From: JBDIAG01 sp963835085
GTDB taxonomy: Bacteria; Actinomycetota; Actinomycetes; Actinomycetales; CAWJMD01
NCBI GenBank assembly: GCA_963835085.1
Contig: CAWIED010000004.1
Coordinates: 142,667 to 206,666 of the forward strand
Direction of reading: 5' to 3'
Length of the DNA stretch: 64,000 nt
Part shown: positions 10,540-19,840 of the stretch, in pieces
Position numbering within the stretch: the stretch's first letter is position 1
Layout: every line of letters begins with the position of its first letter
Translations under genes and position numbers: made by a program
Notes under the pieces: model-generated
What the model saw: the letters and a program-made list of their open reading frames with translations, nothing else
What the model was told of the DNA's origin: nothing
Database searches by the model: none

Positions 10540-11048
10540 ACGATCTCGTCATCGACTGGTGCCGGTGGGCGTTGGCGTATCCCGTCCCCGAGAGCCCGCT
10601 GACCGATCCGAGTGGGGTGCGGGCCGGTCTCGACCAGCGGGCTGCAGCCTGGCTCGTGGCCGGCAATCTGGGTGGACGTGTCGAACGCCGCTGGCAGATG
10701 GACGCCGGCCGCCGCCTGTTCTTTCCTGCCCTGAATGCCATCTCGCGAAAGTGGCTGCTCTTCACCCCCGACCCCCGCGTCGAGGTGGCCAGCGCCTACG
10801 GGACCCTCGACGGCACCGACGTCGCCCTGAGCGAACTGATGGTCAGGAAGTTCCCGGTCAGTTCGCGTGCGGGCAACCCGTTCTTCGAGCCGGTCGAAGA
10901 CGAGCGGATAACGGCAAGCGTGTGGGGCCTATGGGGGCTGACCGACCCGCTGTCGGCGGGCTCGCACGAACTGTGTTTCGGAGGCGTTGCCCGCGCCGGC
11001 TTCGAGGTGCACGTGCGCTGCCTGATCGAGGCTGTCCCGAACTCCTGA
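10536..11048 (+). CDS. Hypothetical protein following the M48-type gene
   Basis: This 170-residue protein shows no family I recognise. It has no membrane segment or signal peptide and is rich in Trp and Arg, with stretches such as NLGGRVERRWQMDAGRRLFFPALNAISRKW. It starts at a GTG overlapping the peptidase stop by four bases, so the two were translated together and probably work together. The 66-bp repeat begins six bases after its stop. Confidence 0.7.
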   Translation: MNDLVIDWCRWALAYPVPESPLTDPSGVRAGLDQRAAAWLVAGNLGGRVERRWQMDAGRRLFFPALNAISRKWLLFTPDPRVEVASAYGTLDGTDVALSELMVRKFPVSSRAGNPFFEPVEDERITASVWGLWGLTDPLSAGSHELCFGGVARAGFEVHVRCLIEAVPNS

Positions 11049-11053
11049 CGGAG

Positions 11054-11232
11054 GATTCGGACCGATCGTGCGGCACCCACGAGCCCGGCAGAAGGCCCGC
11101 CGGGAAGGCTGGGTCGGAAGATTCGGACCGATCGTGCGGCGCCCACGAGCCCGGCAGAAGGCCTGCCGGGAAGGCTGGGTCGGAAGATTCGGACCGTCCG
11201 TGCGGCGCCCACGAGCCCGGCAGAAGGCCCGC
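11054..11232. repeat. 66-bp tandem repeat, about 2.7 copies, each with a hairpin
   Basis: Copies start at 11054, 11120 and 11186 with GATTCGGACCG(A/T)(T/C)CGTGCGG, an exact 66-base period. Each copy holds an inverted repeat, best seen in copy two as CCCGGCAG-aaggc-CTGCCGGG. The third copy breaks off at about 11232. Because 66 is a multiple of three, several frames stay open through it, but none looks like a protein. It lies about 100 bases upstream of adk. Confidence 0.93.
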
Positions 11233-11335
11233 TGAAAAGCCTGACGGCAACCTTTGCCGCGATAGGGTGACACCGTTCCCACATTGTCGGCGGGCTCTGT
11301 CATAGTGTCGACCTCTCAGTCGAAGGGTTTCCACC

Positions 11336-11920
<585 letters not shown>

Positions 11921-11977
11921 CCATCCAGGTCGGCATCGGTTCACCCGCGCCCGGCCCGACAGAAGGCAAACACTGAA

Positions 11978-12808
11978 GTGTTCAGGCGCGAGAAGATCCA
12001 GCTCAAGACGGATGCCCAACTGCGCACCATGCGTCGGGCGGGGCTCGTCGTGGCTGCGGCTCTGGACGCCGCCTCCGCGGTGGCCGTCCGCCCGGGGTCG
12101 ACCACCAGGCAGGTAGACGAGGCGGCCGCCGCCGCCATCGCCGCGGCTGGAGCGACGTCGAACTTCCTCGGGTACGGCGATCCGCCGTTTCCGGCTGTCA
12201 CGTGCATCTCCGTGAATGAGGAGATCGTGCACGGGGTGCCGGGTGCCAAGGTGCTGCGCGCGGGCGATCTCGTCTCGATCGACTGTGGGGCCGTCGTGGA
12301 GGGCTGGCACGGCGATGCGGCGCTCACCGTCGTCTGTGGGGGAGCCGAGGCCGGCGCGCCAGCCGATCTGGCCGTCTCGGAGGCCACCCGGCACGCGCTG
12401 TGGGCAGGCATCGCGGCCTGCGCCACGGCCCACTCGGTGGGAGAGGTCTCAGCGGCGATCGAAGACGCGGTGGGCGACTCGTACGGCATTCTGGAGCAGT
12501 ACACCGGGCACGGCATCGGCACCGCCATGCACATGGCCCCCGAGGTGCTCAACTACCGCGGCCGAGGGCGCACGGCCAAGCTCCGTCCGGGCACGTGCAT
12601 CGCCATCGAGCCCATGTGCACGATCGGATCACCCGAGGTCACCACTGCCGCGGACGAGTGGACGGTCGTCACCGTCGACGGCTCTCGCGGGGCGCATTGG
12701 GAGCACACCGTGGCCATCCACGATCGCGGCATCTGGGTGCTTACTGCGCACGACGGGGGAGTGGAGGGCCTGGCGCCTTTCGGGGTCACGCCAGTAGCTC
12801 TGGATTGA
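11978..12808 (+). CDS. map: Methionine aminopeptidase, type I
   Basis: This 276-residue protein removes N-terminal methionine from new proteins. Metal ligands are visible: the Asp of SIDCGAVVEGWHGDAALTVV, the His in YTGHGIGTAMH, the Glu in AIEPMCTIG, and a final Glu in HWEHTVAI. The GTG at 11978 starts VFRREKIQLKT. The gene lies 57 bases after adk and could be co-transcribed with it. Confidence 0.96.
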   Translation: MFRREKIQLKTDAQLRTMRRAGLVVAAALDAASAVAVRPGSTTRQVDEAAAAAIAAAGATSNFLGYGDPPFPAVTCISVNEEIVHGVPGAKVLRAGDLVSIDCGAVVEGWHGDAALTVVCGGAEAGAPADLAVSEATRHALWAGIAACATAHSVGEVSAAIEDAVGDSYGILEQYTGHGIGTAMHMAPEVLNYRGRGRTAKLRPGTCIAIEPMCTIGSPEVTTAADEWTVVTVDGSRGAHWEHTVAIHDRGIWVLTAHDGGVEGLAPFGVTPVALD

Positions 12809-13100
12809 TCGTTCGGAGGCCGCCTCCAGCCGGTACTGCACGAGGGTCTGCCCGCCCCAAGCGGCTGCGCCGCAGGCCCCCGAGGGAGCCCGATTTCGTG
12901 CTGCCGGGCCCAGTAGCGTATTCTGGCCAGTCGGTTCACGAGCATCTCTGTGCCTTGGCGCGCCCCGCGGCTGGTTTGGCGTGCAAGGTGCCTGTCACAC
13001 GTGTGCCAACGCCGGGACCGGCCCCGCTGACGCAGTGCTCCTGTGTGCGGTGCCGATCGTCAAGTATCACCCCGCCTCGGCGGGAGAGACAGTGGAGGAT
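12809..13100 (+). promoter_or_regulatory. infA upstream region, possible promoter
   Basis: No gene is seen here. A -10-like TATTCT lies at 12919-12924, with a weak -35-like TTCGTG 18 bases earlier (12895-12900). A GGAGG ribosome site at 13094-13098 serves infA. A long untranslated leader of about 170 bases would follow if this promoter is used. Confidence 0.4.
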
Positions 13101-13322
13101 ATGGCCAAGAAAGACGGGGTCATCGAGGTCGAAGGCACGGTCGTCGAGGCGCTGCCGAACGCGATGTTCAGGGTTGAGTTGACCAATGGTCACAAGGTCC
13201 TGGCGGTCATCAGTGGCAAGATGCGCCAGCACTACATCCGAATCCTGCCTGAGGACCGGGTGGTCGTCGAACTCACGCCGTACGACCTCAACCGCGGCCG
13301 AATCGTCTACCGCTACAAGTAG
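13101..13322 (+). CDS. infA: Translation initiation factor IF-1
   Basis: This 73-residue single S1/OB-fold protein starts MAKKDGVIEVEGTVVEALPNAMFRVEL and ends GRIVYRYK, nearly invariant in bacteria. IF-1 blocks the A site during initiation. I chose ATG 13101 after GGAGG; the frame is open upstream but that part is not IF-1. It is nine bases before rpmJ. Confidence 0.98.
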   Translation: MAKKDGVIEVEGTVVEALPNAMFRVELTNGHKVLAVISGKMRQHYIRILPEDRVVVELTPYDLNRGRIVYRYK

Positions 13323-13331
13323 AAGGACACC

Positions 13332-13445
13332 ATGAAGGTTCAGCCGAGCGTTAAGAAGATCTGTGACAAGTGCAAGGTGATCCGCCGCAACGGTCGGGTC
13401 ATGGTGATCTGCGAGAATCTGCGCCACAAGCAGCGTCAGGGCTGA
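13332..13445 (+). CDS. rpmJ: 50S ribosomal protein bL36, zinc type
   Basis: This very short gene codes for 37 residues, MKVQPSVKKICDKCKVI onward, ending RHKQRQG. Cys11, Cys14 and Cys27 plus a histidine near residue 32 form the zinc ribbon (C+ form). L36 sits in the large subunit near the 23S rRNA domains II/V/VI junction. It lies in the standard infA-rpmJ-rpsM order. Confidence 0.96.
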   Translation: MKVQPSVKKICDKCKVIRRNGRVMVICENLRHKQRQG

Positions 13446-13603
13446 TCACAGCACAACCCCAACCCGCAGCACCCGCCCCTTGACCGGCGAGCAATCGTCC
13501 GTTCAGGTCGCCACCCTCGGCCCGGAGGCCGAGGACCCGGACCCTCAGTCCGGGACCGGTGCCGCACCAGACCTCCGGATGTGACAGGAGAAGTACCCAG
13601 TAC

Positions 13604-13984
13604 ATGGCACGCATCGTCGGCGTCGACCTCCCCCGCGACAAGCGGCTCGAGGTTGCGCTCACCTACATCTACGGCGTGGGCCGCACCCGCGCCGCAGAGA
13701 CGCTCAAGTCCACGGGCATCAGCCCCGACCTTCGCGTCAAGGACATGACCGAGGACGACCAGGTCGCCCTCCGTGACTACATCGAAGCGAACTTCCGGGT
13801 CGAGGGTGACCTCCGCCGCGAGGTCGCTGCCGACATTCGCCGCAAGGTCGAGATCGGCTGCTACGAGGGCCTGCGGCACCGCCGTGGTCTGCCCGTGCGT
13901 GGCCAGCGGACGAAGACCAACGCCCGTACCCGCAAGGGTCCCAAGCGCACGGTGGCCGGCAAGAAGAAGGCACCCCGCAAGTAA
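13604..13984 (+). CDS. rpsM: 30S ribosomal protein uS13
   Basis: This 126-residue protein begins MARIVGVDLPRDKRLEVALTYIYGVG, the S13 signature, and ends in the basic RTRKGPKRTVAGKKKAPRK tail that reaches toward the P site. I chose ATG 13604, preceded by CAGGAGAAG; an in-frame extension upstream is not S13-like. rpsK follows after 166 bases. Confidence 0.97.
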   Translation: MARIVGVDLPRDKRLEVALTYIYGVGRTRAAETLKSTGISPDLRVKDMTEDDQVALRDYIEANFRVEGDLRREVAADIRRKVEIGCYEGLRHRRGLPVRGQRTKTNARTRKGPKRTVAGKKKAPRK

Positions 13985-14150
13985 CACGTCGGGGGTGCCG
14001 CCTTGCGCACCCCGCGCCGGATCGCGTCTCCTCCCCGGAGCCGATGCCCGGCCCCACGCACGCCAATATCCCTCATCTCACCAGACTTACCGGGGCCCGG
14101 CGGCCCCACGGACAAGCCGAGGTCGCGCCTCGGATTGGAGAACCAGCCAC

Positions 14151-14555
14151 ATGCCACCCAAGCCACGTCAGTCCGCCGCGCGGCGTCCTCGCCGCAAGGA
14201 GAAGAAGAACGTCTCCTTCGGCCAGGCACACATCAAGAGCACGTTCAACAACACCATCGTCTCCATCACCGACCCCACGGGTGCGGTGATCTCGTGGGCC
14301 TCGGCCGGCCAGGTCGGCTTCAAGGGCTCCCGCAAGTCCACCCCGTACGCCGCCCAGATGGCCGCCGAGGCGGCCGCGCGTCGCGCTCAAGAGCACGGCA
14401 TGCGCAAGGTCGATGTGTTCGTCAAGGGTCCCGGCTCGGGCCGCGAGACCGCGATCCGTTCGCTGCAGGCCACCGGGCTCGAGGTCGGCTCCATCTCCGA
14501 TGTCACCCCCAGCCCCCACAACGGCTGCCGCCCGCCCAAGCGCCGTCGCGTCTGA
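14151..14555 (+). CDS. rpsK: 30S ribosomal protein uS11
   Basis: This 134-residue protein has HIKSTFNNTIVSITDPTGAVISWASAGQVGFKGSRKSTP and the C-terminal DVTPSPHNGCRPPKRRRV, both diagnostic of S11. S11 lies in the platform of the small subunit. I chose ATG 14151; upstream in-frame codons are not conserved. It belongs to the alpha operon rpsM-rpsK-rpsD-rpoA-rplQ. Confidence 0.97.
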   Translation: MPPKPRQSAARRPRRKEKKNVSFGQAHIKSTFNNTIVSITDPTGAVISWASAGQVGFKGSRKSTPYAAQMAAEAAARRAQEHGMRKVDVFVKGPGSGRETAIRSLQATGLEVGSISDVTPSPHNGCRPPKRRRV

Positions 14556-14592
14556 CCCGCACTGACTGAGCACAAGGAGTACTGAAAAACAT

Positions 14593-15219
14593 ATGGCGCG
14601 ATACACAGGCCCCGACTGCAAGCGGTGCCGCCGCGAGAAGACCAAGCTGTTCCTCAAGGGCAGCAAGTGCGACGGGCCGAAGTGCCCGATCGAACTGCGT
14701 CCCTACCCCCCGGGCGAGCACGGCCGTGCCCGCACCAAGGAGTCGGAATACCTGCTCCAGATGCGCGAGAAGCAGAAGTGCGCGCGCATCTACGGTGTGC
14801 TGGAGAAGCAGTTCCGCGGCTACTACGAGGAAGCCAACCGCAGGACGGGCAAGACGGGTGAGAACCTGCTCCGCATCCTGGAGTCCCGTCTCGACAACGT
14901 CGTGTTCCGGGCCGGCTTCGCCAAGTCCCGTGACATGGCACGCCAACTGATCCGTCACGGCCACATCAAGGTCAACGGGCACAAGGTCGACATCCCGTCC
15001 TACCGCGTCGTCGAGAACGACATCGTCACCGTCCGGGAGAAGTCCTGGGAGATGACGCCGTTCATCGTCGCCCGCGGCGAGGCCGGCGAGCGCACCGTTC
15101 CCGCCTGGCTCGAAGTGCAGCCCGACCGGATGCGCATCCTCGTCCACGCTCTCCCGGCCCGGCAGGTCATCGACACGCAGGTCCAGGAACAGCTGATCGT
15201 CGAGCTCTACTCGAAGTAA
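14593..15219 (+). CDS. rpsD: 30S ribosomal protein uS4, zinc-binding form
   Basis: This 208-residue protein begins MARYTGPDCKRCRREKTKLFLKGSKC. Four cysteines near residues 9-31 form the zinc site. The S4 RNA-binding domain (LDNVVFRAGFAKSRDMARQLIRHGHIKVNG) is intact. S4 starts 30S assembly and often represses its own operon; no leader structure could be assigned here. The ATG follows AAGGAG. Confidence 0.97.
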   Translation: MARYTGPDCKRCRREKTKLFLKGSKCDGPKCPIELRPYPPGEHGRARTKESEYLLQMREKQKCARIYGVLEKQFRGYYEEANRRTGKTGENLLRILESRLDNVVFRAGFAKSRDMARQLIRHGHIKVNGHKVDIPSYRVVENDIVTVREKSWEMTPFIVARGEAGERTVPAWLEVQPDRMRILVHALPARQVIDTQVQEQLIVELYSK

Positions 15220-15363
15220 GTGCTACCCGCCGCGCTCCGAATTCCTCGGGGCGCGGCGGACGCCAACGCACTCAGACCGACGTGTGCGCTGGCCCAACCG
15301 GCGTCTCGCCGGCGAATGACGAGGGTCAAATAGCGGGTCCTCGAACGAAAGGAAGTTCCACCA

Positions 15364-16380
15364 GTGCTGATTGCACAGCGTCCCACCCTGTCCGAGGAGC
15401 CGATCTCGGACTACCGCTCACGGTTCGTCATCGAGCCGCTCGAGCCGGGTTTCGGTTACACCCTCGGCAACTCGCTGCGGCGCACGCTGCTGTCGTCCAT
15501 TCCCGGTGCCTCGGTGACGAGCATCCGGTTCGACGGCGTGCTGCACGAATTCCAGACGATCACCGGTGTGAAGGAAGACGTCACCGAGATCATCCTCAAC
15601 CTCAAGGAACTCGTCATCTCCTCCGAGCACGACGAGCCTGTGGTGATGTACCTGCGCAAGCAGGGCCCCGGCCCGGTGACCGCGGCCGACATCGCCCCGC
15701 CGGCCGGTGTGGAGGTGCACAACCCCGAGCTGCACATCGCCACCCTCAACGGCAAGGGCAAGCTCGAGATGGAGCTCACCGTCGAGCGTGGCCGTGGCTA
15801 CGTCTCCGCCGTGCAGAACAAGGCGGGCGACGCCGAGATCGGCCGCATTCCCGTCGACTCGATCTACTCGCCGGTTCGCAAGGTGACCTACAAGGTCGAG
15901 GCGACCCGTGTGGAGCAGCGCACTGACTTCGACAAGCTCATCGTCGACGTCGAGACCAAGCCGTCGACCCTTCCGCGCGACGCGATGGCCTCGGCCGGCC
16001 GCACGCTGGTGGAGCTGTTCGGCCTGGCGCGCGAGCTCAACGTCGAGGCCGAAGGCATCGACATGGGGCCCTCGCCCACCGACGCCGCACTTGCGGCCGA
16101 CCTGGCGCTGCCCATCGAGGAGCTCGACCTCACCGTGCGCTCCTACAACTGCCTCAAGCGTGAGGGCATCCACTCCGTGGGTGAGCTCGTGGCGCGCAGC
16201 GAGGCCGACCTGCTCGACATCCGCAACTTCGGCGCGAAGTCGATCGATGAGGTCAAGGCCAAACTCGTCGGCATGGGCCTGGCGCTCAAGGACTCCCCGC
16301 CCGGGTTCGACCCGAGCGCCGTCGTCGACAGCTACGGCGATGACGACGACATGTCCTACGCCGAAGACGAGCAGTACTGA
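15364..16380 (+). CDS. rpoA: RNA polymerase subunit alpha
   Basis: This 338-residue subunit starts polymerase assembly. The N-terminal dimerisation domain has FGYTLGNSLRRTLLSSIPGASV. The C-terminal domain (LDLTVRSYNCLKREGIHSVGELVARSEADLLDIRNFGAKS) binds UP elements and activators. A short acidic tail follows. The GTG at 15364 follows AAGGAAG. It lies between rpsD and rplQ as in nearly all bacteria. Confidence 0.98.
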   Translation: MLIAQRPTLSEEPISDYRSRFVIEPLEPGFGYTLGNSLRRTLLSSIPGASVTSIRFDGVLHEFQTITGVKEDVTEIILNLKELVISSEHDEPVVMYLRKQGPGPVTAADIAPPAGVEVHNPELHIATLNGKGKLEMELTVERGRGYVSAVQNKAGDAEIGRIPVDSIYSPVRKVTYKVEATRVEQRTDFDKLIVDVETKPSTLPRDAMASAGRTLVELFGLARELNVEAEGIDMGPSPTDAALAADLALPIEELDLTVRSYNCLKREGIHSVGELVARSEADLLDIRNFGAKSIDEVKAKLVGMGLALKDSPPGFDPSAVVDSYGDDDDMSYAEDEQY

Positions 16381-16484
16381 GCGACCCTGTCGGGCCGGGC
16401 CGGGACGATCATCGTCCCGGCCGCGGCCTGCGCCACTGACCAGCGAGAAGGCGGCCCGCCGGGCCGGTTAGAAGGAGACACAAC

Positions 16485-17186
16485 ATGCCCACGCCCACCA
16501 AGGGTCCTCGGCTCGGCGGCGGCCCGGCGCACGAGCGGCTGCTGCTGGCCAACCTGGCCACCCAGCTGTTCGAGCACCGTTCCATCACCACCACCGAAGC
16601 CAAGGCCAAGCGACTTCGTCCGCTGGCCGAGCGACTGGTCACGTTCGCCAAGCGCGGCGACCTGGCCGCTCGTCGCCGGGTGCTCACGGTTGTGCGCGAC
16701 AAGTCCGTCGTGCACTTCCTCTTCACCGAGATCGCCCCGGCGATGGCCGAGCGCGAGGGCGGTTACACCCGCATCGTCAAGATCGGCCCACGCAAGGGCG
16801 ACAACGCGCCGATGGCCGTGATCTCCCTGTGCATGGAGCCGGTCGAGAAGAAGCAGACCGTCAAGGCTGCTGAGGCTGTCGCCAAGCGCGCCGCTCAGGA
16901 CGCCGAGGCCACCCCGGCCGACGAGGCGCCCGCAGACGCCGCTGCCGAGCCGATCCAGGACGAGGCCCCGGCCGACGCGCCGTACGGCGAGGGCTCGGCG
17001 GCTCCGCTGGCCGACGGCTCCGCGCCGGAGGGCTTCACCATCAAGGGCAACGCCGACTCGATGAAGTACCACACCGAGGACTCGCCCTGGTACGGGCAGA
17101 CCGTCGCCGAGGCCTGGTTCGCCACCGAAGAGGCCGCGCAGAAGGCCGGCTTCACCAAGGCCGGACACGCGGCGGACGAAGGCTGA
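16485..17186 (+). CDS. rplQ: 50S ribosomal protein bL17 with long C-terminal extension
   Basis: The first 120 or so residues are a normal L17 (PTKGPRLGGGPAHERLLLANLATQLFEH, KIGPRKGDNAPMAVI). A tail of about 110 residues follows: first an acidic Ala/Pro/Glu-rich linker, then a compact segment SMKYHTEDSPWYGQTVAEAWFATEEAAQKAGF. The tail segment resembles a small domain seen in ribosomal proteins of some actinobacteria. Its role is unknown to me. A perfect 14-bp hairpin follows the gene. Confidence 0.95.
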   Translation: MPTPTKGPRLGGGPAHERLLLANLATQLFEHRSITTTEAKAKRLRPLAERLVTFAKRGDLAARRRVLTVVRDKSVVHFLFTEIAPAMAEREGGYTRIVKIGPRKGDNAPMAVISLCMEPVEKKQTVKAAEAVAKRAAQDAEATPADEAPADAAAEPIQDEAPADAPYGEGSAAPLADGSAPEGFTIKGNADSMKYHTEDSPWYGQTVAEAWFATEEAAQKAGFTKAGHAADEG

Positions 17187-17225
17187 TCTCGCCCAGCGCG
17201 TGGTCGCAACGACCGCATGATCGCC

Positions 17226-17259
17226 ACGACCCGGACGGCCACTGCGCCGTCCGGGTCGT
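17226..17259 (+). terminator. Hairpin terminator after rplQ
   Basis: A perfect 14-bp stem (ACGACCCGGACGGC and its complement) with a six-base loop CACTGC lies 40 bases past the rplQ stop. There is only a short T-run (TTT) a few bases after, so it may be a weak intrinsic terminator of the alpha operon. Confidence 0.7.
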
Positions 17260-17307
17260 GCCGTTTGCTCGTCCGGTGTTGGGGGCGGTATCGAGAGGGA
17301 GGTCCGC

Positions 17308-18135
17308 GTGAGGGTCCGGCTTGACCTGGGCTACGACGGCACCGACTTCTCCGGCTGGGCCATCCAGCCCGGCCGGCGCACGGTGGAGGGCGAACTCGGC
17401 CAAGGCCTGGCCAAGGTACTGCGGCTCGATCAGGTGAGGCTCACGGTGGCAGGACGCACCGACGCGGGAGTGCACGCCCGGGGCCAGGTTGCCCACGCCG
17501 ACCTGCCCGACGACCGCTGGGCAGCGCTGCCCGGGCGTAGCTCGATCACCCCTGCCGCGGCGCTCGTCCGCAGGCTGCAGGGAGTGTTGCCATGCGATAT
17601 CGCCGTGCACTCGGCCACGCACGCCCCCGAGGGCTTCGACGCCCGGTTCGCCGCGCTGTGGCGGCGCTACAGCTACCGGATCGCCGACGCGGGTGCCCGC
17701 GTCGATCCGCTGCGCCGACACGACACGGTGGTCGTGCGCGACCCGCTCGACGTCGATGTCATGCGGTTAGCGAGCCGGAACTTGCTGGGGCTCAATGATT
17801 TTGCCGCCTTCTGCAAGCTTGCCGAGGGGCGCAGCAGCATTCGCACGCTGTTGGAGTACGACTGGACCCGGCTGGAGGAGGGCACTCTGGTGGCCCGGGT
17901 GCAGGCCGACGCCTTCTGCCATTCCATGGTGCGCTTCCTGGTCGGCGCCGCAGTGGCGGTGGGTGCCGGCCGGCGTGACGTCGACTGGCCGGCCCGCGCT
18001 CTGGCCGCCCGCACCCGCGACAGCGCTGCCGTGGTGATGCCGGCTCACGGACTGTGCTTGGAGCAGGTCGCCTATCCGGCTGATGCCGAGCTGGCCGCCC
18101 GCGCCATCGAGACCCGCGCTGTGCGCACACTCTGA
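17308..18135 (+). CDS. truA: tRNA pseudouridine(38-40) synthase
   Basis: This 275-residue enzyme isomerises uridines 38-40 in the anticodon stem of tRNAs. The catalytic Asp sits in AGRTDAGVHARGQVAH (about residue 53). YDGTDFSGWAIQP at the N-terminus and FCHSMVRFLVG near the C-terminus also fit TruA. The GTG start follows GGGAGG. It sits downstream of rplQ, as in many actinobacteria. Confidence 0.96.
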   Translation: MRVRLDLGYDGTDFSGWAIQPGRRTVEGELGQGLAKVLRLDQVRLTVAGRTDAGVHARGQVAHADLPDDRWAALPGRSSITPAAALVRRLQGVLPCDIAVHSATHAPEGFDARFAALWRRYSYRIADAGARVDPLRRHDTVVVRDPLDVDVMRLASRNLLGLNDFAAFCKLAEGRSSIRTLLEYDWTRLEEGTLVARVQADAFCHSMVRFLVGAAVAVGAGRRDVDWPARALAARTRDSAAVVMPAHGLCLEQVAYPADAELAARAIETRAVRTL

Positions 18136-18144
18136 TCCCGGTAG

Positions 18145-18255
18145 TGGCGGGAGCCCTCCTGACCTGACTGAGTGGCAACGTGGGTCGCAGACCGAGGTCG
18201 GATCCGTCAGGCCGGCTGGCGGGAATAGCCGTCCTGACCTGACTGGTTGCCAACG
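18145..18255. repeat. Direct repeat pair between truA and the LLM gene
   Basis: Two related units (18145-18180 and 18217-18255) share TGGCGGGA at one end, TCCTGACCTGACTG in the middle and GCAACG at the other end. The second unit ends just before the proposed start of the next gene. Confidence 0.7.
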
Positions 18256-18258
18256 GTC

Positions 18259-19299
18259 GTGGCCACTCCCGCGCTTTCCGTTCTCGATCTTGTTCCCGTC
18301 CGAAGCGACCAGACCACCGGCGACGCTGTGCGAGTCAGCCTGGCGCTGGCACGAGTGGCGGATGCTAACGGCTTTCGGCGCTATTGGGTGGCGGAGCATC
18401 ACAACATGCCCGCAGTGGGCGCGACCAACCCGCCCGTGCTCATCGCGATGATCGCTGCGGCCACCGAACGCATCCGGGTCGGCAGCGGGGGAGTGATGCT
18501 GCCCAACCATGCGCCCATGGTGGTGGCCGAGCAGTTTGCCCTGTTGGAGGCGGCCTATCCCGGCCGCATCGATCTGGGTATCGGCCGCGCTCCGGGCAGT
18601 GATCAGGTGACCTCGTACATGCTGCGCGGCGGCAACAGCGAGGAGGAAGTGGCACGCTTCCCGCGCTATGTCGAGGAGGTGATCGCCATGATGAGTCCGG
18701 CGGGAGTCGGCCTCGACCTGCGCGGCACCACCTACGAATTGCGCGCAACCCCGAATGCGCTGACCGCGCCGCCGGTCTGGCTGCTCGGCTCCTCGGACTA
18801 TTCCGCGCGACTCGCCGCCTCCCTCGGCCTGCCTTACGTGTTCGCCCATCACTTCGCCGGACGTGGCACGGCCGAAGCGCTTGCGCTGTATCGCACCGGC
18901 TTCCGCCCGTCCGAGCAGACTGAGCGGCCCACGACGTTTCTCACCGTCAACCTCATCGTCGCCGAGACCGACGAGCTGGCCTGGCGTCTCGCGCAGCCCA
19001 ACCAGCAGTCGATGCTCGCCCTGCGCACCGGCCTGCCGCTGCACGCCCAGCGGCTGGTCGAGGAAGCCGAGGCCGTCGAGCTGGACGCGCGCCAGCGCGG
19101 GTTCGTGGAGCAGTTGGCGTCGGGATGGGTGGTCGGCAGCCCGCAGACCGCGGCGGCCAAGGTCCGTGCCCTGGCCGAGCAGTTCGGCGTTGACGAGGTG
19201 ATGGTGCACCCCATCGCCGGCGCCTTCGCGGGCTCCCCAGCCGACCGCTCCCCTGCCAGGGAGGAGTCCCTGCGCCTGTTGGCGGAGGCCCTGAGCTGA
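18259..19299 (+). CDS. LLM-class flavin-dependent oxidoreductase
   Basis: This protein of about 346 residues has the bacterial-luciferase fold and would use FMN or F420 as cofactor. ALSVLDLVPVRSD, WVAEHHNMPAVGATNPPVLIAMIAA and GRIDLGIGRAPGSDQ match the MsnO8/YhbW-like subgroup. The substrate is unknown. The start is uncertain: GTG 18259 lies just after a repeat and is preferred, TTG 18247 is also in frame, and neither has a ribosome site. Confidence 0.88.
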   Translation: MATPALSVLDLVPVRSDQTTGDAVRVSLALARVADANGFRRYWVAEHHNMPAVGATNPPVLIAMIAAATERIRVGSGGVMLPNHAPMVVAEQFALLEAAYPGRIDLGIGRAPGSDQVTSYMLRGGNSEEEVARFPRYVEEVIAMMSPAGVGLDLRGTTYELRATPNALTAPPVWLLGSSDYSARLAASLGLPYVFAHHFAGRGTAEALALYRTGFRPSEQTERPTTFLTVNLIVAETDELAWRLAQPNQQSMLALRTGLPLHAQRLVEEAEAVELDARQRGFVEQLASGWVVGSPQTAAAKVRALAEQFGVDEVMVHPIAGAFAGSPADRSPAREESLRLLAEALS

Positions 19300-19401
19300 G
19301 TCAGCGGCCGAACTGTCACGTTGGTTGTAGGTGGTGAACGGGCGGCAGATCGGTTGGTTCGTGCGGTTGTCGTGCGAGATGACCGCGGTGCGGCCCGGTC
19401 G

Positions 19402-19495
19402 GTGTCCGGAGTCCGACACCAGTGCCAACCGACGATGATCAGCTGAGCACAAGACCCCAGTCCGGTGCGCTGTTCGAGCCGGATTCCGGACATCC
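19402..19495. repeat. Palindromic element, copy 1 (ends GTGTCCGGA ... TCCGGACATC)
   Basis: This unit of about 93 bases starts GTGTCCGGAGTCCGACACCAGTG and ends GCCGGATTCCGGACATCC, so its ends are inverted repeats. The middle holds CTGAGCACAAGACCCCAG. A second copy lies at 22505-22599. The rest of the gap 19300-19687 shows no gene. Confidence 0.8.
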
Positions 19496-19687
19496 AAGCG
19501 CCGGCAAGAGCGACCGAGCACCCGTCGCAGGCCCTCACCGACCCGGACGCGCTCGCTGGATGATGACGTTGCGGGCTTCGGTCGGGAGCCCATCCGTGCC
19601 AAGGCTGCGATCTGCTGCCGGACAGCCCGGCCTCTGGGCCTGGACTCGCGGCTCAGGCCGGCCCGGACGGCCCACCGCCGGGCCATT

Positions 19688-19717
19688 TTGACCCTGGCGG
19701 GGGCGGCCGGGTAGTCT
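19688..19717 (+). promoter_or_regulatory. Promoter of rplM-rpsI
   Basis: TTGACC (19688-19693) and TAGTCT (19712-19717) are separated by 18 bases, a good match to the housekeeping sigma consensus of actinobacteria. Transcription from about 19724 would give an untranslated leader of roughly 115 bases before the rplM GTG. Confidence 0.65.
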
Positions 19718-19840
19718 GGATCGTCGTTGTGTGCTGTCGTTTCACACAGGCTCGGGTTCTACAAACCCGTCCCACAAATTTGCGATAGCAACCACATGAC
19801 AACCACGAGACAACCCGTGAACAAGCGAAGGCCTACGACT

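Noticed and set aside
11054..11232. CRISPR array
   Set aside because: The units are directly tandem with no unique spacers between them.
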